A DNA stretch of 64,000 nt from Pseudoscardovia radai (GCF_002259605.1 NZ_MWWR01000017.1:1-64000), one strand, 5' to 3'; positions 28,432 through 36,889 are shown, counted from the stretch's first letter. Numbers and translations: made by a program. The notes: a model not told the origin generated them from the letters alone.

Positions 28432-29877
28432 ATGCGTAAGGCAAAGATCGTCGACACCATCGGTCCCGCGAGCAGCTCTCTTGAAGTTCTCACCGATCTC
28501 GTGAAGGCCGGCATGGATGTGGCGCGCATCAACCGTTCTCACGGCACCACCGAGGAACATAACGCCGTGTACGCAAACATCCGCGCGGCTGCGAAGGCCG
28601 CCGGCCGCAACGTGGCCGTGCTCGTGGACCTCCAGGGTCCGAAGATCCGCTGCGGTTGGTTCGAGAAGAACGCCGAGGGCGAGGACAAGGTCCAGCTCGA
28701 GAAGGGCCAGCAGTTCGTGATCACCACCGATGACATCACCGGCACCAAGGATCGCGTCTCCTGCACGTTCAAGGGCCTGCCGGGCGACTGCCATCCCGGC
28801 GATCCGATTCTCATCGATGACGGCAAGGTGCGCCTCGAGGTCACCAAGGTCGAGGGCAACGACGTGTACACCAAGGTTGTCGTGGCCGGCCCCGTGTCTT
28901 CCCACAAGGGCATCAACCTCCCCGGCGTGGCCGTGAGCCTGCCGGCCCTGACCGAGAAGGACCAGGCCGATCTGCGCTGGGCCATCCGCACGGGCGCCGA
29001 CATCATCGCCATGTCCTTCGTGCGCTTCGCCACCGACATCGACCTCGCCCATAAGATCATGGACGAGGAAGGCCGCCGCATCCCGATCGTCGCCAAGATC
29101 GAGAAGCCGCAGGCCGTGGCGAACCTCGAGGAGATCGTCCAGGCCTTCGACGGCATCATGGTTGCCCGTGGCGACATGGCCGTCGAGATGCCGTTCGAGG
29201 AAGTCCCGCTCATCACCAAGGAATGCATCCAGCTGGCCCGTCGCTACGGCAAGCCGGTTATCGTGGCCACCGAGGTGCTCGGCTCCATGGTTCACTCCCC
29301 GGTGCCGTCCCGCGCCGAGGCCTCCGATTGCTCCAACGCCGTGCTCGACGGCGCCGACGCGACCATGACCTCCAACGAGACCGCCGTGGGTGACTACCCG
29401 GTCGAGACCGTTGCCACCATGGCCCGCATCTCCAACTACGCCACCGAGCATGGCTTCGATCGCATCCCGGCCATCAACGACATGGTCGTGACCGATTCCT
29501 CCGCCGTGGCCGACGCCGCCGTGCAGCTCGCGCGCACGATCAACGCCAAGTGCATCGCCGCCTTCTCCATGACCGGCGACACCGTGCACCGCATCTCCGC
29601 GCAGCGTCCGTCCTGCCCGATCTACGGCCTGTCCAACAACGAGTACACCACCCGCTGGCTGGCGCTCTCCTGGGGCACCGAGGCCTTCACCCTGACCACC
29701 GAGTACCACGGCCTCCTGCGCAACCAGCTCATGGATCTCGCCGACTCCGTGCTCAAGGAGCAGGGCAAGGTCGAGGACGGCGACACCATCGTGGTGCTCG
29801 GCAGCTCCGATCGCTCGCATATCCCGGGCAAGACGAACTCCATCTACGTGCACACCGTCGGCAACTCCGAAGAGTAA
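28432..29877 (+). CDS. pyk: Pyruvate kinase
   Basis: Pyruvate kinase converts phosphoenolpyruvate and ADP to pyruvate and ATP. The 481 residues show the N-terminal MRKAKIVDTIGPASSS, the substrate-binding MDVARINRSHGT, the B domain, the active-site motif IPIVAKIEKPQAV with its catalytic Lys-Ile-Glu, DGIMVARGDMAVEM, and a C-terminal allosteric domain. ATG 28432 gives the canonical N-terminus; the frame is open further upstream but without homology. AGGCAGG lies before the start, and a promoter candidate lies at 28343-28370. Confidence 0.97.
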   Translation: MRKAKIVDTIGPASSSLEVLTDLVKAGMDVARINRSHGTTEEHNAVYANIRAAAKAAGRNVAVLVDLQGPKIRCGWFEKNAEGEDKVQLEKGQQFVITTDDITGTKDRVSCTFKGLPGDCHPGDPILIDDGKVRLEVTKVEGNDVYTKVVVAGPVSSHKGINLPGVAVSLPALTEKDQADLRWAIRTGADIIAMSFVRFATDIDLAHKIMDEEGRRIPIVAKIEKPQAVANLEEIVQAFDGIMVARGDMAVEMPFEEVPLITKECIQLARRYGKPVIVATEVLGSMVHSPVPSRAEASDCSNAVLDGADATMTSNETAVGDYPVETVATMARISNYATEHGFDRIPAINDMVVTDSSAVADAAVQLARTINAKCIAAFSMTGDTVHRISAQRPSCPIYGLSNNEYTTRWLALSWGTEAFTLTTEYHGLLRNQLMDLADSVLKEQGKVEDGDTIVVLGSSDRSHIPGKTNSIYVHTVGNSEE

Positions 29878-29918
29878 GCGCGTGAGCGTGCGTCTATGAG
29901 CGCACGTCGCATATGAAG

Positions 29919-29966
29919 CGGCCGGATGGCCGGGGGAGACCCCGCCGTCCGGCCGTTCTGCTTTTT
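29919..29966 (+). terminator. Intrinsic terminator of pyk
   Basis: CGGCCGGA (29919-29926) pairs with TCCGGCCG (29948-29955), with an inner GGGG/CCCC extension, followed by TTCTGCTTTTT. Confidence 0.8.
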
Positions 29967-29981
29967 GGGCTATAAGACCAA

Positions 29982-30409
29982 TTGGGGTTATAGGACGAAT
30001 TGTGTGTCTGGTCTCGTCCGGGGCTGTCTCTTGTTTTCGGGCGTGGCGAGTCAAGGAGGTTGCCGCGGGTGTCATGCCACGCGGCGCGGCCCGTCCCGTT
30101 TGATGCCGGTGCCGTACCCGTCGTTCCCGCCCTGCCCCCGCCGATGGCGTTGGGCGGGTGTGGGGATACCCGCTTTAGACGGTTTTGGCTGGGTTCTCGA
30201 CGGTTTTCCCGCCGAGATGGCGTTAGGCGGGTGCGGCGGTACCCGCTTTGGGCGGTTTCGGCTGGATTGGCGGTGGTTTTCCCGCTGAGATGGCGTTGGG
30301 CGGGTGTGGCGACACCCGCTTTAGGCGATTTGGGGTTGGTTTGGGGTTGCAGGACACATTGTGTGTCCGGTCCCGTTTGAGACCGTCTCCTGTTTCCGGG
30401 CGTGCCGAG
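29982..30409. repeat. Direct repeats of about 69 bp flanking a hairpin array
   Basis: Two related segments, 29982-30050 and 30341-30409, both begin TTGGGGTT, contain ATTGTGTGTC and end near CGGGCGTG-CGAG. They differ at scattered positions. They bracket array B of 73-bp units and about 90 bp of other sequence. No gene is seen here. Confidence 0.65.
30144..30345. repeat. 73-bp tandem hairpin array B (3 units)
   Basis: Hairpin cores GCGGGTG-N6-(T/C)ACCCGC start at 30154, 30227 and 30300, exactly 73 bp apart, each preceded by GATGGCGTT and followed by TTT(A/G)G. Confidence 0.87.
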
Positions 30410-30958
30410 GCGGCCCCGCACACGGGGCGGTCCGGTGGGTTCGCCCGACAATCGTCCCAACCGAATTCGAGCTCCCCGCGGCCCCGGCGGTTCCGGACAC
30501 GCATTCCGTCCGGGGTCCGAGTCCCAGCCGGAGGGACCCGAACCCACGACACGCCTACCGGATCAAGGCGGCCCAAACGAAAAGAGGCACACTTTTCGTC
30601 CTATAACTCTGGTTTTGGGGCATTGGCTTTGGTGCGGAAGGGAAAATCGTTGAGAATGCTGGGGTTTGGCATACGATTTGGACGATTCCGCGGATGGTTT
30701 TACCATGATAGGTGCATGAGGGAGATGTGCCGGGGTGGCGCGTGGGGGAAACTCGCACGACCTCGCATGGCATTCTCACATTCGTGTACCGCGGTCAGGG
30801 CGGTGTTGCACTGGCGATGGTACGACGAATGAGCGCCTTGCGGCAATGCCTTCAAGGTGCGATGCAGACCAATCACAGAAAAACAACACAGACAAAACAA
30901 ACGCCACGCGCCCCGGCCCCAATGCCCCGGCGCACGGCATGACAGGAAGGCAGACAGC
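30410..30958. other. Intergenic region without a gene
   Basis: No coding or RNA gene could be supported. A short stretch (about 30515-30580, minus strand) resembles a tRNA T-arm, containing GGTTCGGGTCC, but does not fold as a full tRNA. Upstream of the next gene a TACGAT hexamer lies at about 30671-30676, too far away to assign. Confidence 0.4.
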
Positions 30959-31378
30959 ATGGCGACCTACTACGGCAAGACGCACGTCAGGGCCAAGTCG
31001 ATGTATGACGATTCCGACGAGGACGATTACACCGTCCCCATCCCCGAGGGGCTGACCGAATACTTCGAACCCTCCAAGCCCGTCACCTATGAGCAGTCCC
31101 TCGCATGGCTGACCGACGGAATCGAACCCTACCCCGGCTACGCCGACGAGTACAACGAATGGGACAAGGCGTGGGAGATGGTCAACCGCGCGCAGGCCGA
31201 GGCCGACGGACACCCGTACCTCGTCCTGCCCACCGCGCACCCGCAGCCCGACTTCGATGACGACGGCCGGCCCGCCGACTTCGATGACCCCGAAATCGTC
31301 GTGAACCCCGACAGCGGCCTCGCCAAGCTCTACGTGGACGAGGATGTGGAGACTGAGGACGAGGACACTGAAGACTAA
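30959..31378 (+). CDS. Small, very acidic protein of unknown function
   Basis: The protein has 139 residues, about 38 of them Asp or Glu against about 8 Lys or Arg, with acidic clusters at both ends (YDDSDEDDY near residue 16; ETEDEDTED at the end). No membrane segment, signal or known motif is seen. AGGAAGG lies 8 nt before the ATG, and codon use is ordinary for the window, so it is probably a real gene. The charge pattern would suit a DNA mimic or a nucleic-acid-protein partner, but that is speculation. It stands alone, between the repeat-filled gap after pyk and the convergent Nudix gene. Confidence 0.7.
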   Translation: MATYYGKTHVRAKSMYDDSDEDDYTVPIPEGLTEYFEPSKPVTYEQSLAWLTDGIEPYPGYADEYNEWDKAWEMVNRAQAEADGHPYLVLPTAHPQPDFDDDGRPADFDDPEIVVNPDSGLAKLYVDEDVETEDEDTED

Positions 31379-31601
31379 TAGTCTTACGGTGATTCGCGGC
31401 ACCCTAGCCGCGTTGTGATCCACACGCGGATGGTGGATTCCGCTGGCCTTCCCGAGAGGGAAGGCCGGCGGCGAAATTTTGGGGATTTTAGAAGGGATAC
31501 AAAAGAGGAGACTGAAGGGGACGGAATAGGGGAGGGATGGTGCGGGGTCGACGCTGATGCCGCAAACCCGCAGCCGCATTACAACGCAATCGCATAACAA
31601 A

Positions 31602-31630
31602 ACCGGCCGGATCGCGATGATCCGGCCGGT
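31602..31630 (-). terminator. Intrinsic terminator of the Nudix gene
   Basis: A perfect 12-bp stem (ACCGGCCGGATC / GATCCGGCCGGT) with a 5-nt loop is followed on the minus strand by TTTTGTTAT. It lies 41 nt past the stop and may also serve the convergent acidic-protein gene. Confidence 0.88.
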
Positions 31631-31671
31631 GGAGGGCCAATCGTTAGCCAAGCGTTGCGCGATGGCGGAAC

Positions 31672-32334
31672 TCAGATCACGCCCTCTTCGAGCATCTTGA
31701 TGTGCTCGTGCTGGATGGCGATGACGGACTTCGCGTCCACAATCGTGCCGTTGAGCACCATCTCGTAGGCCTCCTGCACCGGCACCAGGCGCACGTTTGA
31801 AACCGGGGACTCGGGGCCGATCATCGTGCGCTCGACCTCCTTGAGGCCGGTGGCGCGGTAGACCACGGTGTGCTGCGTCGAGAAGCTCGGCGTGTTGACG
31901 AAGCGCACGAACTGGTCGAACGACTCCGCCTCGTAGCCGGCCTCGTCGCGCAGCTTGCGGCGCGCCACGTCGAGCGCGCGCTCGTTCTTCTTCACCGCGT
32001 GGCCGGCGGGCAGCTCGAGCGTCCAGGAGTGGTTCGGGATGCGGTACTGCTCGACGAGCGGGATGCGGCCGTCGTCGGTGATCGCGAGCACGGCCACGGT
32101 GTCGCCATCGTTCTCGCGCAGCACATAGCGCGCGAAGTGACCGATGTTCTCCGCCTCGAGCGAGACGAGGTCCACGTCGAAGTAATGCGTGGAAAGCACC
32201 TGCTTGCGGCTCTCCTCCTTGATGGGGGCGGTGCGCCAACGGTCGAAGGGGCGATAGGTTTTCGCGCGGTCGATGAGGTCGCTGGCGGTCTGCTTGATCT
32301 TCTTGGTCTTCTTCTTGATCGAGTCCTTGTCCAT
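31672..32334 (-). CDS. Nudix hydrolase, ADP-ribose pyrophosphatase-like
   Basis: The protein has 220 residues. A basic N-terminus (SIKKKTKKIKQTASDL) precedes a Nudix fold with VAVLAITDDGRIPLVEQYR and WTLELPAG, as in ADP-ribose pyrophosphatases. The Nudix box is imperfect: after LPAGH the helix reads NERALDVARRKLRDEAGY, so Lys stands where the first Glu of the REXXEE core is usual and Asp-Glu replaces Glu-Glu. Metal binding may be altered. AGGAGA precedes the ATG. The product probably hydrolyses a nucleoside diphosphate linked to another moiety; the substrate is not known. Confidence 0.82.
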   Translation of the reverse strand: MDKDSIKKKTKKIKQTASDLIDRAKTYRPFDRWRTAPIKEESRKQVLSTHYFDVDLVSLEAENIGHFARYVLRENDGDTVAVLAITDDGRIPLVEQYRIPNHSWTLELPAGHAVKKNERALDVARRKLRDEAGYEAESFDQFVRFVNTPSFSTQHTVVYRATGLKEVERTMIGPESPVSNVRLVPVQEAYEMVLNGTIVDAKSVIAIQHEHIKMLEEGVI

Positions 32335-32569
32335 GGCTATCTCTCCTTTGAAATAGTGTGTACACGGTTGAGGGGCGGCAGGGCTGCCCTGGTGCCGTGC
32401 ACGGATGTGGTTCTTACTCTGGTTCCATAGTAGGAGATAGGGGGCACAGTGCCGGCGCCTACGGCGTTTTTAACAGTTGCAGGGCAGACGAAAACGGTGC
32501 GGTGTGGAGTGAGGCTTCACGGAAGTGCTCCTTCGGTGGGGGTCGTGGGTGCGGTGGTCACCTGGGCGG

Positions 32570-32905
32570 GGCCTTATCGGCATCGAGGGTGCGCGGGAGT
32601 GCGCCCTGGGTGGGGGTTACCGTCTCGATTGGGGCTTGGGCGGGGCCTAATCGCGGTCGAGGGTGCACGATTGTGTACCCTGGGTGGGGGTTGTAGGTGC
32701 GGTTGGGGCTTGTGGTCGGCCTAACCGTGGTCGAGGGTGCGCGATTGCGTACCCTCGACGGGGGGTTACCGTCTCGATTGGGGCCTGGGCGGGGCCTAAC
32801 CGTGGTCGAGGGTGCACGATTGTGTACCCTGGGTGGGGGTTACGGCTTCGGATGGTGCCCCAGAGGTGTCTAATCGTGGTCGAGGGTGCGCAATCGTGTA
32901 CCCTT
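32570..32905. repeat. 74-bp tandem hairpin array (second family), 5 units
   Basis: Cores GTCGAGGGTGC, eight to ten bases, then (T)ACCCT begin at 32583, 32657, 32731, 32806 and 32880, spaced 74, 74, 75 and 74 bp. Between them are GGGTGGGGGTT and GGCGGGGCCTAA linkers. The gap after the Nudix start holds no gene. Confidence 0.85.
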
Positions 32906-33393
32906 CGGCGGCAGAAGTCGCCGCTTCCTGCGCCGCCCGCATCCAGCGTCGCCCGCCGTTCGTCCTCTGCGCCATTTGCCGCCGCCCCCGCTTTACGCAC
33001 CTTCCGCGCTCCCGCCGTTCGACCGCAGGGGAATGGCAGAGCCATGGGTTAGGGGTGACGGAAAGAACGAGTGGGGAACCCGCCACTGGGAGAGGGAACC
33101 CGTATGGAGAAGGGGGCGAGCCTGAAAAGGGGACGAGCGTGGAGAAGACGTCGCGCATGGCACAGGGCGCGGCCATGTGATTCGCCGTGGTGCTGGTTGC
33201 GCCGCTGCTTGCTCTTTGCTTCAAGCGATATCAGCCAGTGTGCTGCGGCCGTGGATAATTCATCGGATCCCAAGATAGTGGCTCTGTTTTGGCGGCAAAC
33301 GTGTCCGCATGCGTCGATAGCGTGACTCGCCTCGCGCAGGCGTCGGGATTTTCTGTTGCGGGAACGTGCAGGCAGCGGCGCTGTGAAAAAGTG
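32906..33393. other. Intergenic region without a gene
   Basis: The open frames here have no family, start signal or consistent codon use. Some G-rich imperfect repeats (about 33090-33150) are present. No RNA gene was recognised before the tRNA. Confidence 0.4.
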
Positions 33394-33467
33394 TGCCCCG
33401 GGTGGGACTCGAACCCACACTGCGCAGATTTTGAGGCTGCTTCCTCTACCAATTGGGATACCGGGGC
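33394..33467 (-). tRNA. tRNA-Leu(CAA), short variable loop
   Basis: The acceptor stem GCCCCGG/CCGGGGC pairs over 7 bp and the T arm GTGGG-TTCGAGT-CCCAC is perfect. The D loop is AATTGGTA. The anticodon stem GCAGC/TCTGC has one mismatch, and its loop CTCAAAA places CAA at 33431-33433. The body is 73 nt plus the discriminator A; no CCA is encoded. The variable loop is only about 5 nt, although leucine tRNAs normally have a long variable arm, and the D stem has a C-A mismatch. The gene may be decayed, or may be an unusual leucine tRNA. Confidence 0.75.
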
Positions 33468-33596
33468 GTGCCGGGCGCTCGCGGGGATTGCCGCCCTCGC
33501 GAAATCACGACAATGACCAACTATACACTCATGGCTCTACCGAAGGCCATCTTGCTTCTGCAACGATCTGTGAACAACCTCTGCAACAACTTCTGC

Positions 33597-33677
33597 AACA
33601 TTGGGATGGCTTGCGGACATTTTTCGACGATTTCGGGCGCGAAAATCGAGTTTTGGTCCGAAAGCCATCACATTGTT
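33597..33677. repeat. Palindromic element, copy 2 (81 bp)
   Basis: The arms GATGGCTTGCGGAC and GTCCGAAAGCCATC enclose a second pair, ATTTTTCGACGATTT and GAAAATCGAGTTTTG, around GGGCGC. The ends are AACATTG- and -CACATTGTT. It is nearly identical to copy 3 at 38484-38565 and shares both ends with the IS end at 811-880. Confidence 0.85.
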
Positions 33678-33864
33678 ATGGGGGTGATGCGGGGTTGGGA
33701 GTGATGTGGGGCTTGGTCCGGCGGCTGCTGGGGCGGCATGTCGGCGGGGTATTCAGCTACTGTCTGATTTCTTAGTTTTTGTTTGGTCTTGTGCGCTATC
33801 ATTGATACCGACAACACAGGTTCACGGACAGGCGAACCGCATGGAAAGCGTCAGGGGGTGTGCG

Positions 33865-35184
33865 ATGACCGCGAATGAGGCTGTGAAGGTCAGGCTTGAC
33901 CCCACGCCACGGCAGGAGCGAATGCTCATGTCGCATACCGGTGCGGCGCGCTTCGCCTTCAACGCGGGTCTCGCGCATGTGAAGGACATGCTTGACAAAG
34001 GCGAGGAACCCGAATGGTCGCATTATTCCTTGCGCAAGTGGTGGAACGCCAACAAGGCGACGCTCGCCGTGAACCCCGAGACCGGGGAACCGTGGTGGCA
34101 GGAGAACAGCAAGGAAGCGTACAGCAACGCACTTAAATCACTGGCGGACGGCTTGAGAAACTTCTCGGAGTCCCGGAAAGGGCAGCGGAAAGGCCCCAAG
34201 ATGGGGTTCCCGCGTTTCAAGTCGAAGGGCAGGGCGGTTCCGCGTTTCGCATACACGACGGGCGAGTTCGGTCTCATCGACGGCGACCCGCATGCGCTGC
34301 GTCTCCCAAGGATAGGGCGCGTGCATTGCATGGAGAACGTCGCCAAGCGCGTCGGCGGTGCCAAGGTCGTCCGCATGACCGTCAGCCAGCGGGCGGGCGC
34401 ATGGTATGCGGCGCTCACAATCGAAATCGAACGTGCCGACAGTGCCGTCCCGAAGCCCCCGAAGGGCGGGAGCGTCGGCATCGACGTGGGCGTGAAGGAG
34501 TTCGCCACCCTGTCGGACGGCACCGTGATACACAATCCGCGTGCGTTGGAATCGAACCTCCGGCGGCTGGGGGAAGCCCAACAGGATTTAAGCCGCAAGC
34601 AGGAGGGGTCCGGCCGTCCCCGCAAGGCGAAGGCGCGGGTCGCGCGGCTGTATGCGCGCGTGGCGAATCTGCGCGACGATTTCCTGAACAAGACGACCAC
34701 GATGCTCGCCAACACCTATGAAGATATCAGCATCGAGGATTTGAACGTGGCGGGAATGCTCAGGAACCACAGTCTCGCGCAAGCGATACAGGACGTGTCG
34801 TTCTACGAGTTCCGCCGTCAACTTACTTACAAGACCGCACGCACCGGTGCGAAGCTTCATGTCATCGACCGGTGGTATCCAAGCTCGAAGACGTGTTCGA
34901 ACTGCGGGACGGTGAAAGCCAAGCTGTCCCTGTCCGAGCGCGTCTATCGTTGCGATGAATGCGGGCTTGTCATCGACCGCGATTTGAACGCGGCCATCAA
35001 CATCATGGTCGTCGGGAGTGCCCCGGAGACCCTAAACGCGCGTGGAGGGGATGTAAGACGGGCCGACGCCAAGCGTCGGGCAACGCGGACCCCCGTGAAG
35101 CGTGAACCAAGCGGGCGTGCGAACGCCGTGAGACTTGGAGCTGGCCTTGGTAACGAGGCCATGCAAGTGTCGTGTCAACGATAA
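33865..35184 (+). CDS. tnpB: TnpB, RNA-guided nuclease of an IS605-type element
   Basis: The protein has 439 residues. The split RuvC nuclease shows Asp in SVGIDVGVKEFATL (near 205), Glu in DISIEDLNVAGM (near 289) and Asp in VIDRDLNAAIN (near 370). Before the last motif lies a zinc finger, CSNCGTVKAKLSL-SERVYRCDEC. The N-terminus VKVRLDPTPRQERML and FNAGL are family-typical. All catalytic residues are present, so the nuclease may be active. TnpB proteins use an RNA from the element's right end to cut DNA next to a TAM and keep the element in place. ATG 33865 is chosen because GGGGG lies 6 nt before it; ATG 33841 is an alternative. The C-terminal 60 residues overlap the putative guide RNA region. 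Confidence 0.93.
   Translation: MTANEAVKVRLDPTPRQERMLMSHTGAARFAFNAGLAHVKDMLDKGEEPEWSHYSLRKWWNANKATLAVNPETGEPWWQENSKEAYSNALKSLADGLRNFSESRKGQRKGPKMGFPRFKSKGRAVPRFAYTTGEFGLIDGDPHALRLPRIGRVHCMENVAKRVGGAKVVRMTVSQRAGAWYAALTIEIERADSAVPKPPKGGSVGIDVGVKEFATLSDGTVIHNPRALESNLRRLGEAQQDLSRKQEGSGRPRKAKARVARLYARVANLRDDFLNKTTTMLANTYEDISIEDLNVAGMLRNHSLAQAIQDVSFYEFRRQLTYKTARTGAKLHVIDRWYPSSKTCSNCGTVKAKLSLSERVYRCDECGLVIDRDLNAAINIMVVGSAPETLNARGGDVRRADAKRRATRTPVKREPSGRANAVRLGAGLGNEAMQVSCQR
35040..35180 (+). ncRNA. Putative omega RNA (right-end RNA) of the TnpB element
   Basis: In this family the guide RNA is transcribed from the 3' part of tnpB and the right end of the element. The stretch contains GTGAAGCGTGAACC and hairpins at about 35143-35160 and from 35163. 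Bases directly after the true right end would act as the guide. Limits are inferred. Confidence 0.4.
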
Positions 35185-35194
35185 CAAACACACT

Positions 35195-35536
35195 TGCAAC
35201 GGCGCGAACCTCGAGGGCGCGAACCTTGAGAAGGCGAACCTCATGGACGCCATGACGAAGGCGTATGTCATCCGCTGGTCGGAAATCGAACGCGGCAGTG
35301 AGACGGAAATCGACCCCTATGATGGTTTTCCCTGTGTCGTCCCGGACGCTGATTGGGACGAGGCGACGGCGACGTTGTATGAGGTCGCGGACGACGGCGA
35401 CCGGGAGGAGATTGACTCCGAGACCATCCGGCTTTACAGCAGGGAGGAGGAGTCGGAGACGAAATGGGCGCAATGCGAACGCATGCTTGCGGAACGCAAT
35501 GGTGTCAGCGAGTACGAGGTGGAGACACCTTGGTGA
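35195..35536 (+). pseudogene. 5'-truncated pentapeptide-repeat protein fragment
   Basis: Directly after the TnpB element the frame reads CNGANLEGANLEKANLMDAM, three A(N)LxG/E-type pentapeptide repeats. A 95-residue acidic part follows (MTKAYVIRWSEIERG to EVETPW) with no known family. No start codon with a ribosome site precedes the repeats; ATG 35243 or 35252 could start a shorter protein. The likely reading is a pentapeptide-repeat gene whose 5' part was displaced when the element inserted. No matching 5' part was found upstream of the element. Confidence 0.5.
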
Positions 35537-35690
35537 TGCCATTGTCGTCATCGGCTGGCGTTGTCCGGCGTAGGGCGGCGCTTGACAACTGACCGGCGCT
35601 GTGCCCGTACGATGCTTACAACGGATAATAATGGTAGCGAATCGATCGGGCGTGGCCGTCGGCCGCGTCTAGGGAGAGTTAGGAGCCATC

Positions 35691-36818
35691 ATGGACGGGA
35701 ACATGAACGGTATGGGTGCGGGGCCGGTCGGCCCCGACCAAACGGAGACGCAGGCGTCAGCCGTGTCGGGCCGGCGTCGGGGTGGGCGTCGCCGCGTGCT
35801 GCTGGCCGCCCTGCTCGCAATCTGCGTGGCGGGCGCGGGCTCGGGGTTCGCCGTGTGGCGTCATGGCGTGCGCGCGGCGCAGGCGGAGGCCGTGCAGGCC
35901 GAGCAGACCCGGCAGGCCGCGTACGATGCGTGCGCGAAGGCACAGTCGGACGCGCAGACGGCGTTGGAGGCGTATCAGAACGCTGTCGCGGACAGCCAGC
36001 AGGTGGCCGCCACCGACCCGTCCACTCTCGCCGATTCATCCACTCTGGATGCGTTGAACTCCGCGCGTACGTCGCCGGCGGTGTCGCCGGACGCGTGCCG
36101 CGCGGACCTGGGCGCGGACGCGCTCGACGCACTCACGGATTCGTGGAAGTCGGCGGCTGCCGCATGGACGCAGGGCGCCGAGGACATCCAGTCCGCCGCG
36201 CAGGCCGTGTCGGACTCCCAGGCCGCGAAGGCACGCCAGGACCGCGTGGACGCGCTCAACGGGAAGATCCAGGAGGCGCGCGCCCTCCTGGACTCGTCGG
36301 ATGGGAATGTGGCGGACGCGCAGACGAGGTTCACCCTGACGGATGCGATCAATGCCGCGCAGGGCATCGTGGACGACCAATCGAGCGCCCCGGACGCGTT
36401 TGACCAGGCCTCCTCCGGCCTGGATGCGGCCATGGGGGCCGTCAACGACAGCATCGCCAGGAAGCAGGCGGATGATGCCGCCGCCGCCCAGGCCGCCGCC
36501 GCGGCCGCGCAGGCGCAGGCGCAGCGGCAGGCCGCCGTATCGGGCTCCTCCACCGGCCGCCGCCAGACCACCGGCACGAGCCGCGCCACGACGGGCACGT
36601 CCGGTTCCACCGGCCGTTCGACCACGAGCGGTGGCGCGGCGTCCGGTTCCGCGCCCGCCCCGCCCGCCAGCGGAAACACGGGCACGAGCGGCGGGTCGAG
36701 TTCGAGCACGTATGTGCCGCACGGCCGCGTCATGCACTACGGATGCGGAGATACACCAGAAGAATGCATAGCAAAGTACGGGGGAACTTATGATGGTACT
36801 AATCCGTTCATTGACTGA
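35691..36818 (+). CDS. Ala-rich anchored extracytoplasmic protein, unknown function
   Basis: The protein has 375 residues. A basic N-terminus is followed by one membrane segment (VLLAALLAICVAGAGSGFAVW, near residues 35-55). Then comes a long Ala/Gln/Asp-rich, probably helical region with few charged clusters, a Ser/Thr/Gly-rich linker near 275-340, and a short C-terminal module (VMHYGCGDTPEECIAKYGG) with two Cys. It looks like a membrane-anchored or uncleaved secreted protein with a spacer that carries the end module out through the wall. TTAGGAG lies 7 nt before the ATG, and a terminator follows. TTGACA (35582-35587) and TACGAT (35608-35613) lie upstream, but 20 bp apart. No family is recognised. 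Confidence 0.75.
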   Translation: MDGNMNGMGAGPVGPDQTETQASAVSGRRRGGRRRVLLAALLAICVAGAGSGFAVWRHGVRAAQAEAVQAEQTRQAAYDACAKAQSDAQTALEAYQNAVADSQQVAATDPSTLADSSTLDALNSARTSPAVSPDACRADLGADALDALTDSWKSAAAAWTQGAEDIQSAAQAVSDSQAAKARQDRVDALNGKIQEARALLDSSDGNVADAQTRFTLTDAINAAQGIVDDQSSAPDAFDQASSGLDAAMGAVNDSIARKQADDAAAAQAAAAAAQAQAQRQAAVSGSSTGRRQTTGTSRATTGTSGSTGRSTTSGGAASGSAPAPPASGNTGTSGGSSSSTYVPHGRVMHYGCGDTPEECIAKYGGTYDGTNPFID

Positions 36819-36846
36819 CTGATTCTCCCCGGCTCCTTCTCTCTCC

Positions 36847-36889
36847 AAGGCTTCCGGCCTGCCTCCTCGCGGGGTGGGTCGGAAGCCTT
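36847..36889 (+). terminator. Intrinsic terminator after the Ala-rich protein gene
   Basis: The 10-bp stem AAGGCTTCCG/CGGAAGCCTT has a 23-nt loop and is followed by TTCCGTTTTTTCC. Confidence 0.85.

Larger units (their letters stand above)
33802..35197 (+). mobile_element. IS200/IS605-type element carrying only tnpB
   Basis: The element contains an IS605-type tnpB but no tnpA. On the left, TTGAT (33802-33806, the insertion pentamer known for ISDra2) is followed by a subterminal hairpin GGTTC-N10-GAACC (about 33820-33839). On the right, hairpins GGCCT-N8-AGGCC (about 35143-35160) and GCAAGTGT/ACACTTGC (35163-35170, 35190-35197) overlap the end of tnpB. The exact right end is uncertain (roughly 35178-35197). 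Movement would need a TnpA elsewhere. Confidence 0.65.

Noticed and set aside
30515-30580. tRNA-like segment on the minus strand
   Set aside because: A T-arm-like GGTTCGGGTCC is present, but the T stem has a mismatch, the anticodon loop cannot be placed and no acceptor stem closes; at most a remnant of a tRNA.
32358-33180. Several short open frames in both directions
   Set aside because: They read through the 74-bp repeats or G-rich sequence and have no ribosome site or family.
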